Origin: Ursus arctos
Lineage: Eukaryota; Chordata; Mammalia; Carnivora; Ursidae
NCBI RefSeq assembly: GCF_023065955.2
Contig: NW_026622997.1
Coordinates: 9,472,001 to 9,536,000, forward strand
DNA length: 64,000 bases
Direction: 5' to 3'
The notes under the pieces: generated by a model
Told to the model about the DNA's origin: nothing
Databases searched by the model: none
The model's input: the letters and a program-made list of their open reading frames with translations, nothing else
Made by a program: the position numbers and the translations under genes
Part shown: positions 33,894 through 46,899 of the stretch, piece after piece
How positions within the stretch are numbered: position 1 is the first letter of the stretch
Layout of the letters: each line of letters starts with the position of its first letter

Positions 33894-36800
33894 AACCTTG
33901 CTCTGAATTTCCACATGAATATGTTCCATGCCATTCTCTGACAATCAGCCGCCTCTGGGGGAGGAGGGGGCGTTCTGGAAGCTCCTTGCCTCTTTATCAT
34001 GCACTTAGTGAGCATCTACTGTGTGCCAGGCTGTGTGCTAGATGCTGGTCCAGATTCAGAGCCCAGTGTTTCTGACTCTGGGGATCCATTTGAATGGCAC
34101 TGCACTTGAGAGTAAGTAGCTACACTGGTAAACTGGTTCTCTACCGAAGTCAAGGGTGCAGTCCAGACTGGACGGAGCCGTACTGTGCTCTTGGCCAGGC
34201 CATGGTGCTGAAAGTTCAGCCCCAGGGTTATAGGCAACATTTCTTAAGGCAAGAGCAGTACACCAGACTATTGATTAGGAGATTATAATAAACTAATCCT
34301 TGCGCAGACCTGCTCTTGCTGAAACGATGACATCTAATGAGATAAACTATCTCTATAAAGAAGTAATTACCCTCATGTAGTAAATACCCATCTCCCCTAG
34401 TGGTAAAGATCTAATGTAATTGCCTCTCAGTCTAGGACCATAAATAGGCTCTGCCAAGGCATTCAAAAATATGAAATATTAAGAAAACAATTTAAATCTT
34501 AACCTCCAAGGTATTCTTCCCTCCAGGTTATTTTTCTGAACTGTGTATTTGCTCTTCCGTTCTTCATGCCACCGCCCTCCCCACCTGTTGGGAAGGTGAC
34601 ACTTTATCGTCAGGTCTATTTATGATAACGTCTGGTCTGTCCTTCCCACTTCATTATTTAAGAGTTGACTGTGCTGAAAATATTTTTTTAATAGGAACAT
34701 ACTAGGTTCTCAAAATACCTTAAAACAACCTCCTTTCTGCCCAGTTATCTCAGTCATGGGTCTCTCTAATTTCTGTCTGCAGTTTAAGTTCTTATTTATG
34801 TACAGCTAGGGGAGGGAAGTGTGCTGTCGGGGAAAGGATGTAAATCTGTTCCCATCGTACAGCTGCAGCTTGTACGTAACTGTCTGAGCCCCTTGGAGTG
34901 CAGCTGTGCGCTGCAGATAGTCCCCTCCACCTCTGTGCTGAGAAGGAATTGTCACAAAGTCCATGTCTGAAATAGGGACAGTAATCCCTAGCAGATCTCC
35001 TCCGTCCCCGGGTCATCCACTGTGCCCCTGCCAGCCCCCCATTCTCAGATACAACTTCAGGAAGTTAACCGTGCCCTAGCCAGCCTGAGACCCACCACCC
35101 ACCCCAGCATTACCTGAACTTCAGAAGTAAACGTTGGGTAAAAATAGTAGCCCCGTTAGCGTGGTTATAAAACTGGTGTGTATCAGAGTCTCTTGATGAA
35201 GTCAGTTTAAATGATTGGGATACAAACCTGAGTTTCTGTCCTCTTCAAACCCCTCGAGACTTGATTAAGACTGTTAAACCCTCTGGAGTCCCTGGTGACC
35301 TAAAGGACTGCCTTAATCACTCTTTGGCAGCTCCCACAGACCAGGGGCCCGTCACCAGTCAGTACTTGGGAGGTGATGCGCCTGTGGGTGCTGGCCTCTC
35401 CCCTCGGGAGACAGACCTGGGTTGTCCCCTTACGAGCTCAGCCAATTCTGAAAAGCGTGCTCTGCCACCAGGGAGGGCAGTGTCTCAGTACCTTCTCTGC
35501 AGGGGCATGCCGGATTCTGAGGGAGGGTGGTTTTGAGGAGCTGTCTGCGGGGAAGGGTGACTCCCTGGATTATTTTGAAGTAATAAAGGGGGAGGTCACG
35601 ACATTCGTTTCTGATGATTAAACCAGTGAGGCCGTTGGCCCCCGTGGGGTGAGAGCTGCAGGACGTGCAGACCCGAACCACGCTCCGTGCCGAGGAGCCC
35701 CCGCTGCCCCAGGGCTGGCGTCTACGTGTCAGACACCTCACGCGGAAGACCTTTGTCCTCAGAGTCACAGAACCCTTTCTGGTGTTAACTGTCATTGTCG
35801 TGGGAATCCTGTGTCTCTGCAGTGGTTGGAGCCTTAAAAAAACTTAGTTGGTTCTAATTAAATTTTAAAGTCAAATAGTAAGATGACATGGTATATGAGA
35901 AGGCAGACCCTCAATTTTAATTAAGTTTTATATTGCTAATGGAGGGAGGGCTCTGTAGTTTGTCCAGTGGATGACACTCTGCCTGTCACATGGATATGCA
36001 GGGTGACTTTTATTAAATGTAACACATACTGTCACCCAAAGCCCTTAAACTGGACAGAGATTATTTTTCATCTTGCCGATACAAATTTAAATTCTGTGTT
36101 CCATGTTAGAATCATAATTGTAGCACTTTCTTCTTTGGATGACACTTTTCAGCAAAGCTTGGTACTAGTTCTTGTACTTGGCATTCCTTGTAAAGGTTAA
36201 ATGACATCTTGGTTTTGGAGGAACACTATGAAAACGTAATGTGAACATTAGCAACATGATTACGGAGGCTCACGCTGTTTAACTGCCGTGTTGCCAGAAA
36301 GCTGAGTGAGCTCTGCCAGCGTCGCCACCTCGAGTCTTCCTAGCAGCGGCTCAAGTGCAGGGGTCGTGGGAGAAACGACAGGGCCACACAGCCTGCACCA
36401 GCCTTGGAACAGGTGATGTCTTATCCAGGGTGTGGTTTGGAGATACTGTTTCTGATTCTTAGAATTCCAATTCTTTTATGGACTTCGAAGGGGAAGTGGG
36501 ACACATCACAGGTGTGTGCTCCGGTGTTTCAGGTGAAGCTCACTCGAGGGGACAGGGTGGGCACAGCTTTACAACAGCAAGTGAGGAGGAGTGGCGTCAG
36601 AGGAGCCTCATTCTGGTGTTTGTTTTGTTTGGGGAAGGAGGGGTTGCCCCAGTGAATTTTCCACTTGCAAAGTAATCCCGTTTTCACGAGGGATTTTCTG
36701 ATATGCATTTAATGAGCAGTTGCACACGGGGTTTTCGTCTTTCATCTGGGTGATCCTGTGGCCACCCAGCGTGGCACTCTGCCAGGATCTCCAGAGTTGT

Positions 36801-39011
36801 CTGCCTTAGTATAACTAGTCCACATGAGAAACGGGGGCTCAAGTAAGTCACGTAGTGGCCCCTGAGAGCCTGATTATCAGAGGAACGGGGAGTCCCCAAG
36901 ATGCCCTACACAGAAAGCAGGGGCTGCTGGAAAATGCAGAAAAAGCCATAGCCGTTCCGGGGTCTGTTTCCTTGATTTCTGGAAGAACTGGAAGAGAAGC
37001 TGACTACTTGGCTTAAGGACAGTTTCGAAGTAGTCCTTGATGCCCAGAACTGGATTTTAAAATTACTGTCTTATTTTTTATATTGTATTTACGTAACTTA
37101 GCAAGTTCTGGCTTTCAGGTTTTTGCTTTATTGTCCGAGTCTGTTGTGTTGAGGTCCGTTTTCTATCTTGACCTTTGAGTAGCTTTTGTCCTCATCTGTA
37201 AAATGATGCGTTCAGTGTTCTCTCTTGAGCCTGCGCTTTTCAGCATGTGATTCTAATCTTCAGCCAGAATGTCTTTGTCAAGTGAGTAGTCAGTGCCGTG
37301 GTGTGGCTCTGAGCTCTGAGTCCCCTGCCGTCCTGGTGGGTATCCATAATTGAAAAGACACACAAACGCCCCTAGTGTTGTCAGGGGGCCCAGGGGCCAT
37401 CATTCTTCAGTGTGCATGGTGCGTGGACCCCTCCAAAGGCCAAACACTTGGAGCACCCTTGAGAAGATACTTCTACCCCGTTTGGAGAAATATTGTGTTA
37501 AAAGCCCCCACTGCTCAGGCCTGGCTGCAGGTTAGGAATACCTGGGCTCACTGGCAGGGATTGTCATGGAGGGCTGGCTCAGAATCACAGCTCTGGGAAG
37601 CAGTCCTTGGCAACAGCCTGATTACACCTGATGGGAACGAGCCTGAAATCCACATGGGAGGCCATCAGTCCTTGTAGATGATCACGAGGGTAAAAGCATA
37701 GGATTTAAAAATCCTTGTTCACTGCATAGACTTGCAGTTTGTCCGTAGATCCTAGTTTGAGAAATGCTCATCTGGACTAAAGCTGGATGCTTGTCTTAGA
37801 AATTTGCTTTAGGAGATACTTAATTCCGGTCTAGTTTGCTTATTAGCCTTTTCACTTTGCAGATTGAGCTAGCTGCTTAGTGACAACACACCAGGAGGGC
37901 CCCCCGGGGCAGCTCTTGAGGCTGGTCTTGTGCCGTGGGCCAGCATCGCACCACTCCAGGCACTTCTCTTCCTGTGGCGGCTAGTGTGCGTGGCACGCCC
38001 TGGAATTGTGGACCAGCTGGCCTTTATCCCTGACTTCCCGAGGTGGCAGGATCTGAGTTCTGAAGCATAAAACCCTCTGTTACTTTTAAGCTCTTACTTA
38101 AAAGACAGTGCCTGACCTGTGAGTTTACCACGGTCTTTCCTCATTTTTCCCTCTCCATCCATAAAAAAATGAAACTTTATTTGTGTCAGGGCCACCAGGA
38201 GCCCACACATAGCCCTTTGACATTTTGACCCGCTGTAAATCCTCCAGCCAGCAGCTTTTACATCCACGTGGAAATGTGCTGTGTGTCTTTAATTAATACC
38301 GTGACACTTTAGGGGGTCGCCTTTCAGGGCACGTGGTCACATTCTGTGTCTGTCTAGATGCCCCATTCTTTACCGGGTTCTGCTCACCTGACTAAGCCGC
38401 AAAGGGTTCTGTGCTTTAAACAGTAGATATGGGCTCAGATATCTGTGCCCGTGCACAGACATGGAGCATTAGAGTTTGCAGGAGCAAATTCACCATGCCA
38501 GACACACCCCACTCCTCACGACCCCAAGCCGTGAGAGGCGCTCTCAGTCATCTGAAAACATTTGTTGTGTGGTTCTGTGAGAGTGAGAGCAATCTTGTAA
38601 GGGAACCCATCCAGAAAGGGAGGAGAAGCAAGTATTTAAGGGGGAAAGAAGATATATTTATCACGTCATTACTTATGTCCTTTGTAATAGGCTTTTTAAG
38701 GTGGTAAATTTCATCACGGAGCATGGCAAACAATGAGTTTGTTTTACCATGAGCACTGTAAACAGTTGAGTTAATTATTGGCCTCCTCCATCCAGGCTGG
38801 GAGAACAGGGAACTCCTGCCTTCCCGGCTCAGTGAATGCTACCTCCATCTCTAATAGCTCAAGCCACAAGCTGCAGATCGGCCATGCCCCACCCCCCTCA
38901 TCCTTACCACCCAGCCCACCACCATGCCCACTTCTTTCCAACCCAAGTGCGCCTGTGTCCACCTCTTTCCCCAACCTCTAGCCATTGCCACCACCTAGCC
39001 CAAGTGACCAA
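33894..39011. other. Intron with sparse remnants
   Basis: MIR/L2-like text lies near 34005-34060 (GAGCATCTACTGTGTGCCAG) and MIR-like pieces near 36700-36890 and 37180-37220 (CTCATCTGTAAAATGATG). The segment 37375-37680 has hAT/MER5-like wording but no clear ends. I recognise no gene, and frames up to 121 codons here have no domain. Confidence 0.35.
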
Positions 39012-39023
39012 CCTCTTTCTCTT

Positions 39024-39216
39024 TTTTTTTCTTTTAAAGATTTATTTATATTAGCGGGGGAGGGGCAGCGGGAGAGGGAGAGAAAAAATCTAAAGCAGAC
39101 TCCCCTCTGAGCGCAAAGCCCTACTCAGGGCTCGATCTCATGACCCTGAGATCATGACCTGAGCCAACCGACACCAAGAGTCAGACGCTTAACCAACTGA
39201 GCCACCCAGGTGACCC
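39024..39216 (-). mobile_element. CanSINE, reverse orientation, older copy
   Basis: T-rich tail, AAAGATTTATTTATATTAGC, GGGCTCGATCTCATGACCCT, a head ending ACTGAGCCACCCAGGTGACC. Weak target duplication: AACCTCTTTCT before and AACATCTTTCT after. Confidence 0.9.
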
Positions 39217-39234
39217 CAACATCTTTCTTAATTG

Positions 39235-39765
39235 TCTTTTTTCAATCCATTTTTCACTTAGTCCCTGGAAGGACTTTTGGAGATCTAATTCATATATTAA
39301 TGTCCTGCTGAAATCTCTTTCTTGGCTTCCTCATGTACGGGGGATCAGATTCGGATCTGCGGAGCCCTCCATGGCTTGCCCCTTCACTGCATCTGTTCAG
39401 GTGCTCTAGGCTTCCTCCAAGTTTTGGGATTTGCTAAGCTCTCTCCTTCCTCAGGGTTTCGCATGTGTACTTCTGTTTTATTGTCTGGTTAATTTCTTAT
39501 CCTCCTGGCCTTGGCCCCTGGCCCTTCCTCTGAAAAGCCTTCCCTGATCTTTGGTACTCCTTCCCCTACCTCCAAAGTAGACCACCTGTGTTCTGTGACT
39601 TTCTAGCATCATCCACAGTTCTACTTGAAAACATAGTGTGTTTATTAATATGAGTTGCTGGAGGTTGACACTCTATGTACTTAGCCCCGTATCTTCAGCA
39701 TCCAGAACAGCACCAGACAACGGCTACCTGCTCGGGTTTGTTAAATGGTTGTTTGGATTTTCTTG
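39235..39765 (+). mobile_element. L2 element, + orientation
   Basis: CTCAGGGTTTCGCATGTGTA, TGAAAAGCCTTCCCTGATCT, a later CCCCGTATCTTCAGCATCCA and AACAGCACCAGACAACGGCT, and a decayed TGTTAAATGGTTGTTTGG end follow the order of an L2 3' half. Confidence 0.7.
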
Positions 39766-40439
39766 TCTGTCTTCCTACCAGATTATCTCTGTTTCTGGCC
39801 AGAGGAGGTGGTCATTAAGGAAAGAATGCTCCGCATTTAATGACCATTTACCTTTGTGCTTTCTGCTTTCTTCCCTCAACTTGATTAAGCATCCTGCATA
39901 CTGTGTGCCAAGTATTATGAGGTCCAGCTGGTGACATACATGTGACTAGTCTCTGTCCTCCAAGAGCCAGTGTCTGCTGGGATGAGGAGAAGCCAGTTAC
40001 AGAAGCTGTAACATAAGGCAACGTACAAATGCCTGTAAGTGACTTGAGAGAGTGTGTCTGGCTGAGATCAGCAGAACCTTAGTGAAGAGGGAAGAGGTGT
40101 CTCCAGGGGCCTGGAAGGATTAGTAGGGCTTTGATAAATGACAGCAATACCAGGAGAGGTGGTCTAGGTAGAAAAGCATGAGCAAAGGACCAAGAGGCAA
40201 TAGTGGAGTGATTCTGGTGATGTATACACAGCTTGAAAAAAGACCTAAGTCAGTTTACAGGTTGGAACTACAAGGTTTGTTTTTTCCAAGCGAAGGCACC
40301 AAGACAAACGGAAACAAAAACATGATGACGCTGAGTGTGATGGTGTAGAGAATGCGTACGTGATGCTGAACGTTGCCGGTGGGCCGCAGACGTGGCTCCT
40401 GCTGCCTAGTAGCGTGTCCTGAGAGCGAGCAGGTGAATC

Positions 40440-40500
40440 ACAATCACAGAGCACACGCACGCTTGCACACATGAGCACACACACGTATGCTCAGAGTACA
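40440..40500 (+). repeat. Degenerate CA-rich tract
   Basis: Interrupted (CA)n text (CACACGCACGC, CACACACACGTATG). Confidence 0.7.
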
Positions 40501-40777
40501 ACTAGGTGCAGTTGTAAGACCTGACAGAGAGTTTCGCCTGGCTTAGGGAACACCGCACCATCTTCACAGTAAATATAAGGTTCACAGGGTTGTTTCCTAA
40601 AAGGGGATCTTTGTGACTGAAGGCATTAACCCAAGTAATTTGATTATCTATTCTAGAGAAAAATGATAGCTCATGGCCTCAGTGTTCCATGTCAGAGAGG
40701 ATGGTGTTTCTAAAACCCACCTTAGATAAAAATCTCAGGAAGGAATCCTTAACATTAAAATGTGTTTAAGTAACTTC

Positions 40778-40912
40778 TTGGGGCACCTGGGTCGGTTAAG
40801 CAGCTGACTATTGATCTCAGCTCAGATCTTGATCTCAGGGTTGTGAGTTCAAGCCCCGCTTTGGGCTCCATGCTGGGCATGGAGCCTAGTTTAAAAAATA
40901 GTAAAGAACTTC
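40778..40912 (+). mobile_element. CanSINE, + orientation, short
   Basis: GGGGCACCTGGGTCGGTTAA head, AGGGTTGTGAGTTCAAGCCC B box, ending GGAGCCTAGTTTAAAAAATA without a CT-rich part. Target duplication TTAAGTAACTTC lies at 40766-40777 and 40913-40924. Confidence 0.92.
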
Positions 40913-40924
40913 TTAAGTAACTTC

Positions 40925-42929
40925 CCAGTTGTGTTAACTTACTGTATATAGTGTTGTTAGTTTTAAACCTATAGCTGTTATGGGACATCCGTCAAATTAA
41001 GATTTTCAAAAAGTAAACACATAACTCAAAAATACCCAGCGAATGTGTCAGATATTTGTTTCGGGAATCAAAATGATGGTAAAGTTGGTTCAAAGAAAAT
41101 TCAAGAGACTGACTATAGTAACTGAAAAATGCCAGAATAGTCACAGGGTGAAATACAAAACCAGTGACTGTCCTTCAGGGCCATTAAGCTAACCTTTGCT
41201 GTTCTCTTCTCTCCTAAGCAGTTGTCCTTTGTATTTCTAAGCAGTGCTCTTCATTGTATGTCACTGTGCATTTTCAAAAATTAACATCCATCCTACAGAG
41301 TTAATAGAATATCCTAACCAATGCCAAATTCATAAGTCAAACAAAAGTGCATAGCCCTAGCGAAGGCCGTAATCTTTGGTGGACACATCTCACGGCACTC
41401 CAGCATGACCTTAAAATAATATGTAGGCATCCTGTTTTAGCCTTCAGCCAGTTTCCAATTTGGAGATTTCCCCCCCCCCCCGACCATTACGAAAAATGTT
41501 GGCTTTGGTTTTAGAGAATTTGATCTGATCCATTCTTTCTGGGAGTAAATGGATAGCAGGGGCACCTCTCATTTATTCAGACAGCTCCAGCCCATCGTCA
41601 TCTGAATGTGGCCTTGAGGGTCATCTGTTTTCTGCAGGGGATGCTTATGAGAGAAGTAGCATCCTGTTCATCAAAGGAAGAGACCAAAAGTGCTGGTTGA
41701 AAGAGCCAGTAGTCAGGGGCCAAATCATGTAGGGCTTTGTAGGGTAGGGTAAGGAGGTTGGATTTTTTTCAGTATTGTGAAGGGGTTGAAGTAGAAACAT
41801 GATGTGAACCATTTGACATTTTTGACATTGATCGCTAACTATAAATGAAAGAAAATCTCTGCAGTGTGATACAGTCTTTGACACTATTCCTTATTAAGAA
41901 TTATTTCAGAGTAGTTTTTAAATGTCAGTTTTTAAAGCTTTCTGTTTAGCAGAGTGGCATATGCAAAATATAGTGCTATGCAAATACTATTGAAAAGGCA
42001 CCAACGTTCCATGTCATCAGGTGACCCTGAAGAGTTAGTTAATGGTATTGTGTGGAGAGAGTGATGGCGGAAGAATGAGTCCTTTGCGTTCAGCACTGAC
42101 CCCGTGAGGTGATATGCCATTCAGACATCCAAGTCCACAAAGAGGGGTTTCTGTACTTATACCCTCGGTACCTAAATTAAAGGGCAGGCGTGCTGGGCTA
42201 GTGTCCCTCCCTCTGAGGAGCTCGTGGTAAGGCGTTAATGGCCAGCCACCACACAGAGAACACTCGCCTAGCAGAAGCAGCGCAGGAAGTGCATGATGGG
42301 GCAAGTGGACTTTCCACCATCCATCTCCTGCCTTTGGGGCTAGGTTCAAAGAACTCACCGGACTGGCCTGAGTCTAGAGGAGGGGCTCACAGGGGAGACG
42401 CTGTGTCCAGCCTGGCGTTTTGTTTTGGTTTTTGGTGATTACATATTGTGAAAGACCAACATCTGTATCTAGATTCCATTTCACTGTATCATAAAATAAA
42501 ATCACTCTGGTAGAAAGAAACCAATCCTAAATCCCAACCAGAGCAGCCTCCCTAGGTAACAGAGGAAGTATCGGAGCTCGTGCTGAGACATTCAGTCATC
42601 CTCTCCATCGCTGACCTCACCTGAAGATTGGTAGATGTCAGGTGTTGTTTTGTTTGTTGTTGTTAATGGTGGTTTTTCAAAAAGAGCGATTATGTCTTTC
42701 AGTTGATGGTCATATTTGTGTGTGTGTAAGTATATGGTTTTAAGGGGTTTCGTGAAGCCCTTTAGTTTCTTTGCATCGAACAGAAAGCGGTATGGACCAG
42801 AAACACTGGTGAATATCAGAAATGTACATACATAGAGCAATGTCAGAGGCCTAGTTGTGCTACCGCGGATGTGTGACAAGGCAAACAGCCATTCCCAGGG
42901 AGGTCTCCAGCGAAGGGCAGCAGGTCCGT
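40925..42929. other. Unassigned intronic stretch
   Basis: A C run lies at 41470-41481. No gene or named repeat is seen. The 138-codon reverse frame 43008-42592 has no recognisable domain and overlaps a MIR. Confidence 0.4.
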
Positions 42930-43155
42930 CCTTTGCCTTGTCCTGTAGAAGAGCATATTTATCAATAACATTAGTAATAATATCTGACATTTGTATGGTT
43001 TGGATCACTTTTGAGTATTTTGAGTTACCCTGTGAAGCAAATGTTAAAAACGTGACTGTCCCTTGTTTACCGATAAGGAAGAATAGATTGCTTAGGGTCT
43101 TGCTCTAAGCAAGAAGGTAGAGGGACAGCAGCTGTGGTGGATCCAGATTCACAGA
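42930..43155 (+). mobile_element. MIR remnant
   Basis: AATAACATTAGTAATAATAT, a decayed GTTTACCGATAAGGAAGAAT and a GGTCTTGCTCTAAGCAAGAAG part follow the MIR order of landmarks, + orientation. Confidence 0.5.
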
Positions 43156-43932
43156 GAGTTTCTTGCCGGAGCCTCCTGCCACCTCAAGATTGGCAAGAAT
43201 AATAAAAGCCCTGTGTCAGAGCAGCCCCTATTCCTAGGAGAGTGCACTGACCTGCCCCCTCTCCTCTGTACACAGGATCCCAGAAGTATGAGACAGCCTG
43301 TCTGTAGGGAGAGACTACTTTCTTACCAGGAAATGGGATTGGGTGGTAATCAAACCAAGATGGCGTCCAAAGCAGTTGTTTTCAATGTATTTTGGAGGAG
43401 TGGGGAGGAGCTACATGGAGCTCTTTCTCTAATTAAAAGGCTGTTCTCAGCTACATCCTTGGGAGAGAAAGCCTTGTTGAGGGAAGTGGCTGCCTGCTGC
43501 CCCTAGTCTTCTAGACCGAGTAAAGATACCCAGTCATCTGCCTGCCCACTCTCAGGTGCAGAGGGAGAGAAGGTTCTCTCCAAATTAGTAAGAGGCCAGA
43601 CATTTCAAAGTCTGCAACGAAGTTGGGCAGGGTGATGCGGTGGAAGGTGCAGGGACAGAGTCTCCAGTTCTTAAAAGAGGAGGAAGAGTGCCCATAGTCT
43701 TCGCCTCGCTGGTCCTTGTAAGGTAGCGGGGTCGTACGCTGTGGAGAGCAAGAAACTCAGATTAGCATTTTATCTCAAGATAAGTGGGACCAGGAGGCCA
43801 GAAACTGGGACTTCCCAGCGTCATCCTGATGGGACAAGCCTTTAAAGAGATGATGGTGTATAAGAAACAGGGCCAAACTGAAACAACCAAAATGATTTTT
43901 AAAAACACACTGGCACCACAAGAGATGGTACA

Positions 43933-44619
43933 CAGGCACACCTCAGAGACACTGCGGGTCCAGTTCCAGACCACCACAATAAACTGTCACAGTCAAGCGA
44001 GCCACGTAAATTTTTTGGCTTCCAAGTGCATGTAAAAGTTATGTTTACACTGTAGTCTGTTAATGGAACAGCATTATGTCTAAAACACAGTGTACATACT
44101 TTAAAAATACTTCATTGATGGGGCACCTGGGTGGCTCAATCATTAGGCGTCTGCCTTCGGCTCAGGGCCTGATCCCGGAGTCCTAGGATCAAGCCCTACA
44201 TCAGGCTCCTCCGCTGGGAGCCTGCTTCTTCCTCTCCCACCCCCCCTGCTTGTGTTCCCTCTCTCACTGGCTGTCTGTCTCTCTCTCTCTCTCTGTCAAA
44301 TAAATAAAATCTTAAAAAAAAATAAAAAATAAAAATACTTCATGGCTAAAAAATGCTAGCCATCATCTGAGCTTTCAATGAGTTGTGGCCCCAACACAGA
44401 TCATTATAACAAATAAAATAACAATGAAATAGTTTGAAGTATTGCAAGAATTACCAAAATGTGACACAGAGACACAAAATGAGCAAATGCTGTTGGAAAA
44501 ATGGCACCAATGGACTTGCCTCAATCCAGAGTTGCGACAGAACTTAAATTTGTACCAAAAAAAACCACAGTATCTGCGAAGCACAGTAAAGCAAAACACA
44601 ATAAAATGAGGTGTGTCTG
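43933..44619 (+). mobile_element. Tigger1-like DNA transposon, split by a SINE
   Basis: Left end CAGGCACACCTCAGAGACAC with CAGTTCCAGACCACCACAAT, right end AAAATGAGGTGTGTCTG; these are the inverted repeats of Tigger1. TA follows at 44620. Without the SINE it is about 460 bases, a deletion derivative lacking transposase. Confidence 0.88.
44116..44330 (+). mobile_element. CanSINE, + orientation, inside Tigger1
   Basis: GGGGCACCTGGGTGGCTCAA head, B box, CT-rich middle with a (CT)n run, AAATAAATAAAATCTTAAAA tail. A 13-base target duplication AAAAATACTTCAT is perfect at 44103-44115 and 44331-44343. Confidence 0.95.
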
Positions 44620-44621
44620 TA

Positions 44622-46435
44622 TGTTAACACTGCCAGAATCCTTCTTGCAATTGGCATGCATCAAACCAACGAGTGAGTAATGAGAAGGCTCATTTTTATT
44701 TTCCTGCATTCAGGCTCTGTTAGCATTATGCAGAACTCCTGTTGCCACAGAGAATTGAAAGTTTACTGCTCCATTTATGAATGAAAAGCTGTTTCAACAA
44801 TAAGTGTTGGGTTTTTGGAAACTATCAAGTAGGATTGATACTATCCTCTCCAAAAATGTGGCATTGCTTAAAATCGGGGGAGATAAATGTGTCAGGGGAG
44901 AGGCTGTGAGACAAGGGAGGGCCTTTAAAATTTGGTGGCCACCTCTCTTGCTTCTCAGCTTAAAGTTGGCATAGTTTTTAAAATAGTTTAGATTGTGTGC
45001 TTTTCATGTGAAAATAAAAACTTCAGTCAGCTTTTTAAATCTTACATAACAGATACAAATATCTCAAAATTGTTGATTTCAGAACTTTACCATCAAGGGA
45101 CCCAGTCAAGGTGGACCTTAGAGCCAGCTCAGTGAATTTTGCTGATGTGTGCCAAATTTCTTAAAAGTCCTTACCAATAATTAATTTCTAATCTAGAGTG
45201 GGAGAGCCTCTTTCAAACATCAGATAGACTCTCAGTTTCAGTTTTCAGGCAGTGGATTTATCTTCAAAGATGACATGCTTGTTAGTATGAACAGATAAGC
45301 ACTTACTGATTTGATTTGCCGTCTGTCCATGTATACAGAAAGGAAGCCCACCTCTTTGAAGTAGGCTTTGGGAAAGGTACAATACATTAGAAGATTGCTG
45401 GAATGGACATCCAGGTGGTGAAAGCTCTGAAGATAGATGTAATGGGGAAAAAATCTTGAGATATGGGAAAAGAGCTTTTGAGAAGATTTATAGGAATCTT
45501 GAAGAATATGAGGTTAGTCTTCATTATTCTGAGAACGTAGAACTTATTCCGCTCCCAGAAACATCAGAATCTTGTTGGGAGTGGGGTGGGGAGAAGCAGC
45601 AAAAACATGTTAGATTTTGAGCCAGTTTTTTTTTTCTTTTTAAGTTTGTGGAAAATAAGCAGACCCAGTATTCACACTGATATCATATGATCAAAGTCAA
45701 AATTATATGGTTTTCAAGATACAGGTTTTCTCCTAAAATTACCATTAATTTCAGTTGTTTTTAATCACGCTAATGGTTTTCAAGTACACCAAAGTTTCAA
45801 ATATAATGAAGAGTACAACTGAGAGGGGAGCCTGGGTTGTTTTAAAAAGTAGGGAGGGATGAGAAATACTGGTGGAGTGTGTGAAAAGGGATAACTGTGT
45901 TGCTCTGGGACTGTGAAGAGGACAGGGAATTGTTTTGAACATGAACTTTATACCTGCCCCTCAGGCATGAGTACAAAGTACGGACAGCGTCGTATCGAAA
46001 TACAGGTTACTGAATTACCTGTTGAGTTGAAGGTGGTTCATCCCTCAGTAACATTACTAGCGCCTGGTTGTGTTTGCTTGCTTCCATTAAGAAAAGAGAT
46101 CAATGACAGGTTATCTATTTTTGGAGCAGCTGTGATTTCCTTACACCAGTCCCATAATCCCTTTTTAAGTTAATAGTTCTTAAATACAAGCCCTAATTCT
46201 AGGTCTAAGTTGGTAGCTTTAGTGATTCCATGACATTGCCACATTTTCTGTTTTTAACAGAGAACAGAAAGTCTGGTTGCCCATTAGCAAAACAAATTTA
46301 GACTTTAAAAAATAATCTTTGCTTTAAAATCCTGCTGATAGCTGGACTGCTATCTCCTTCAAGTCTTCCAGGGAACTCTCTCTCTCTCCACTTGCTTTCT
46401 ATGACGATGACACTGGCCATGGGAGGACAGTCTAG
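44622..46435. other. Unassigned intronic stretch
   Basis: AT-rich; no gene or named repeat seen. Confidence 0.4.
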
Positions 46436-46436
46436 C

Positions 46437-46662
46437 CTAAGGATTGGCACACTTTTTTCTGTAAAGAGCCACATAGTGGATATTTTAGGCTTTGGGGCCA
46501 TACGGTCTCTGTTACAACTATTCCTCACTACCCTGTGGCCAAGGAAAGTTGCCATAGACAGCTTGTGAACAAATGAGTATAGCTGTGTTCCAGTAAAACT
46601 TTGTTTACAAAGACAGAAGCCCAGATTTGGACCATGCGCCGTCATTTGCCAGTCCCCAATCT
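46437..46662 (-). mobile_element. hAT-Charlie-like element, third copy
   Basis: AAGGATTGGCACACTTTTTT at the left and TTTGCCAGTCCCCAATCT at the right, with GGCTTTGGGGCCATACGGTC and GTGTTCCAGTAAAACTTTGT between. It is the same family as 17279 and 22305 but in the opposite orientation. Confidence 0.8.
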
Positions 46663-46899
46663 AGCCTATCGGCTAGAGTTCTTTCCCATCTCCTCCCCCA
46701 CCGGCCACTTTCAGAAGGATAATTTGATATCCTACAACTAGGGCACTCGCTCCTAACGATCTTGCAAATATCCTAGATTCCCTTCCATATTTTCGCTGCC
46801 TTCTCTCATCTACGTGAACAGGATGCCTGTTGCTATTTCAGTGGCTTCTTACCGATTTGTCAAAGTTCCAGACATAATCTGAATACAAGCCCTGCCTAG

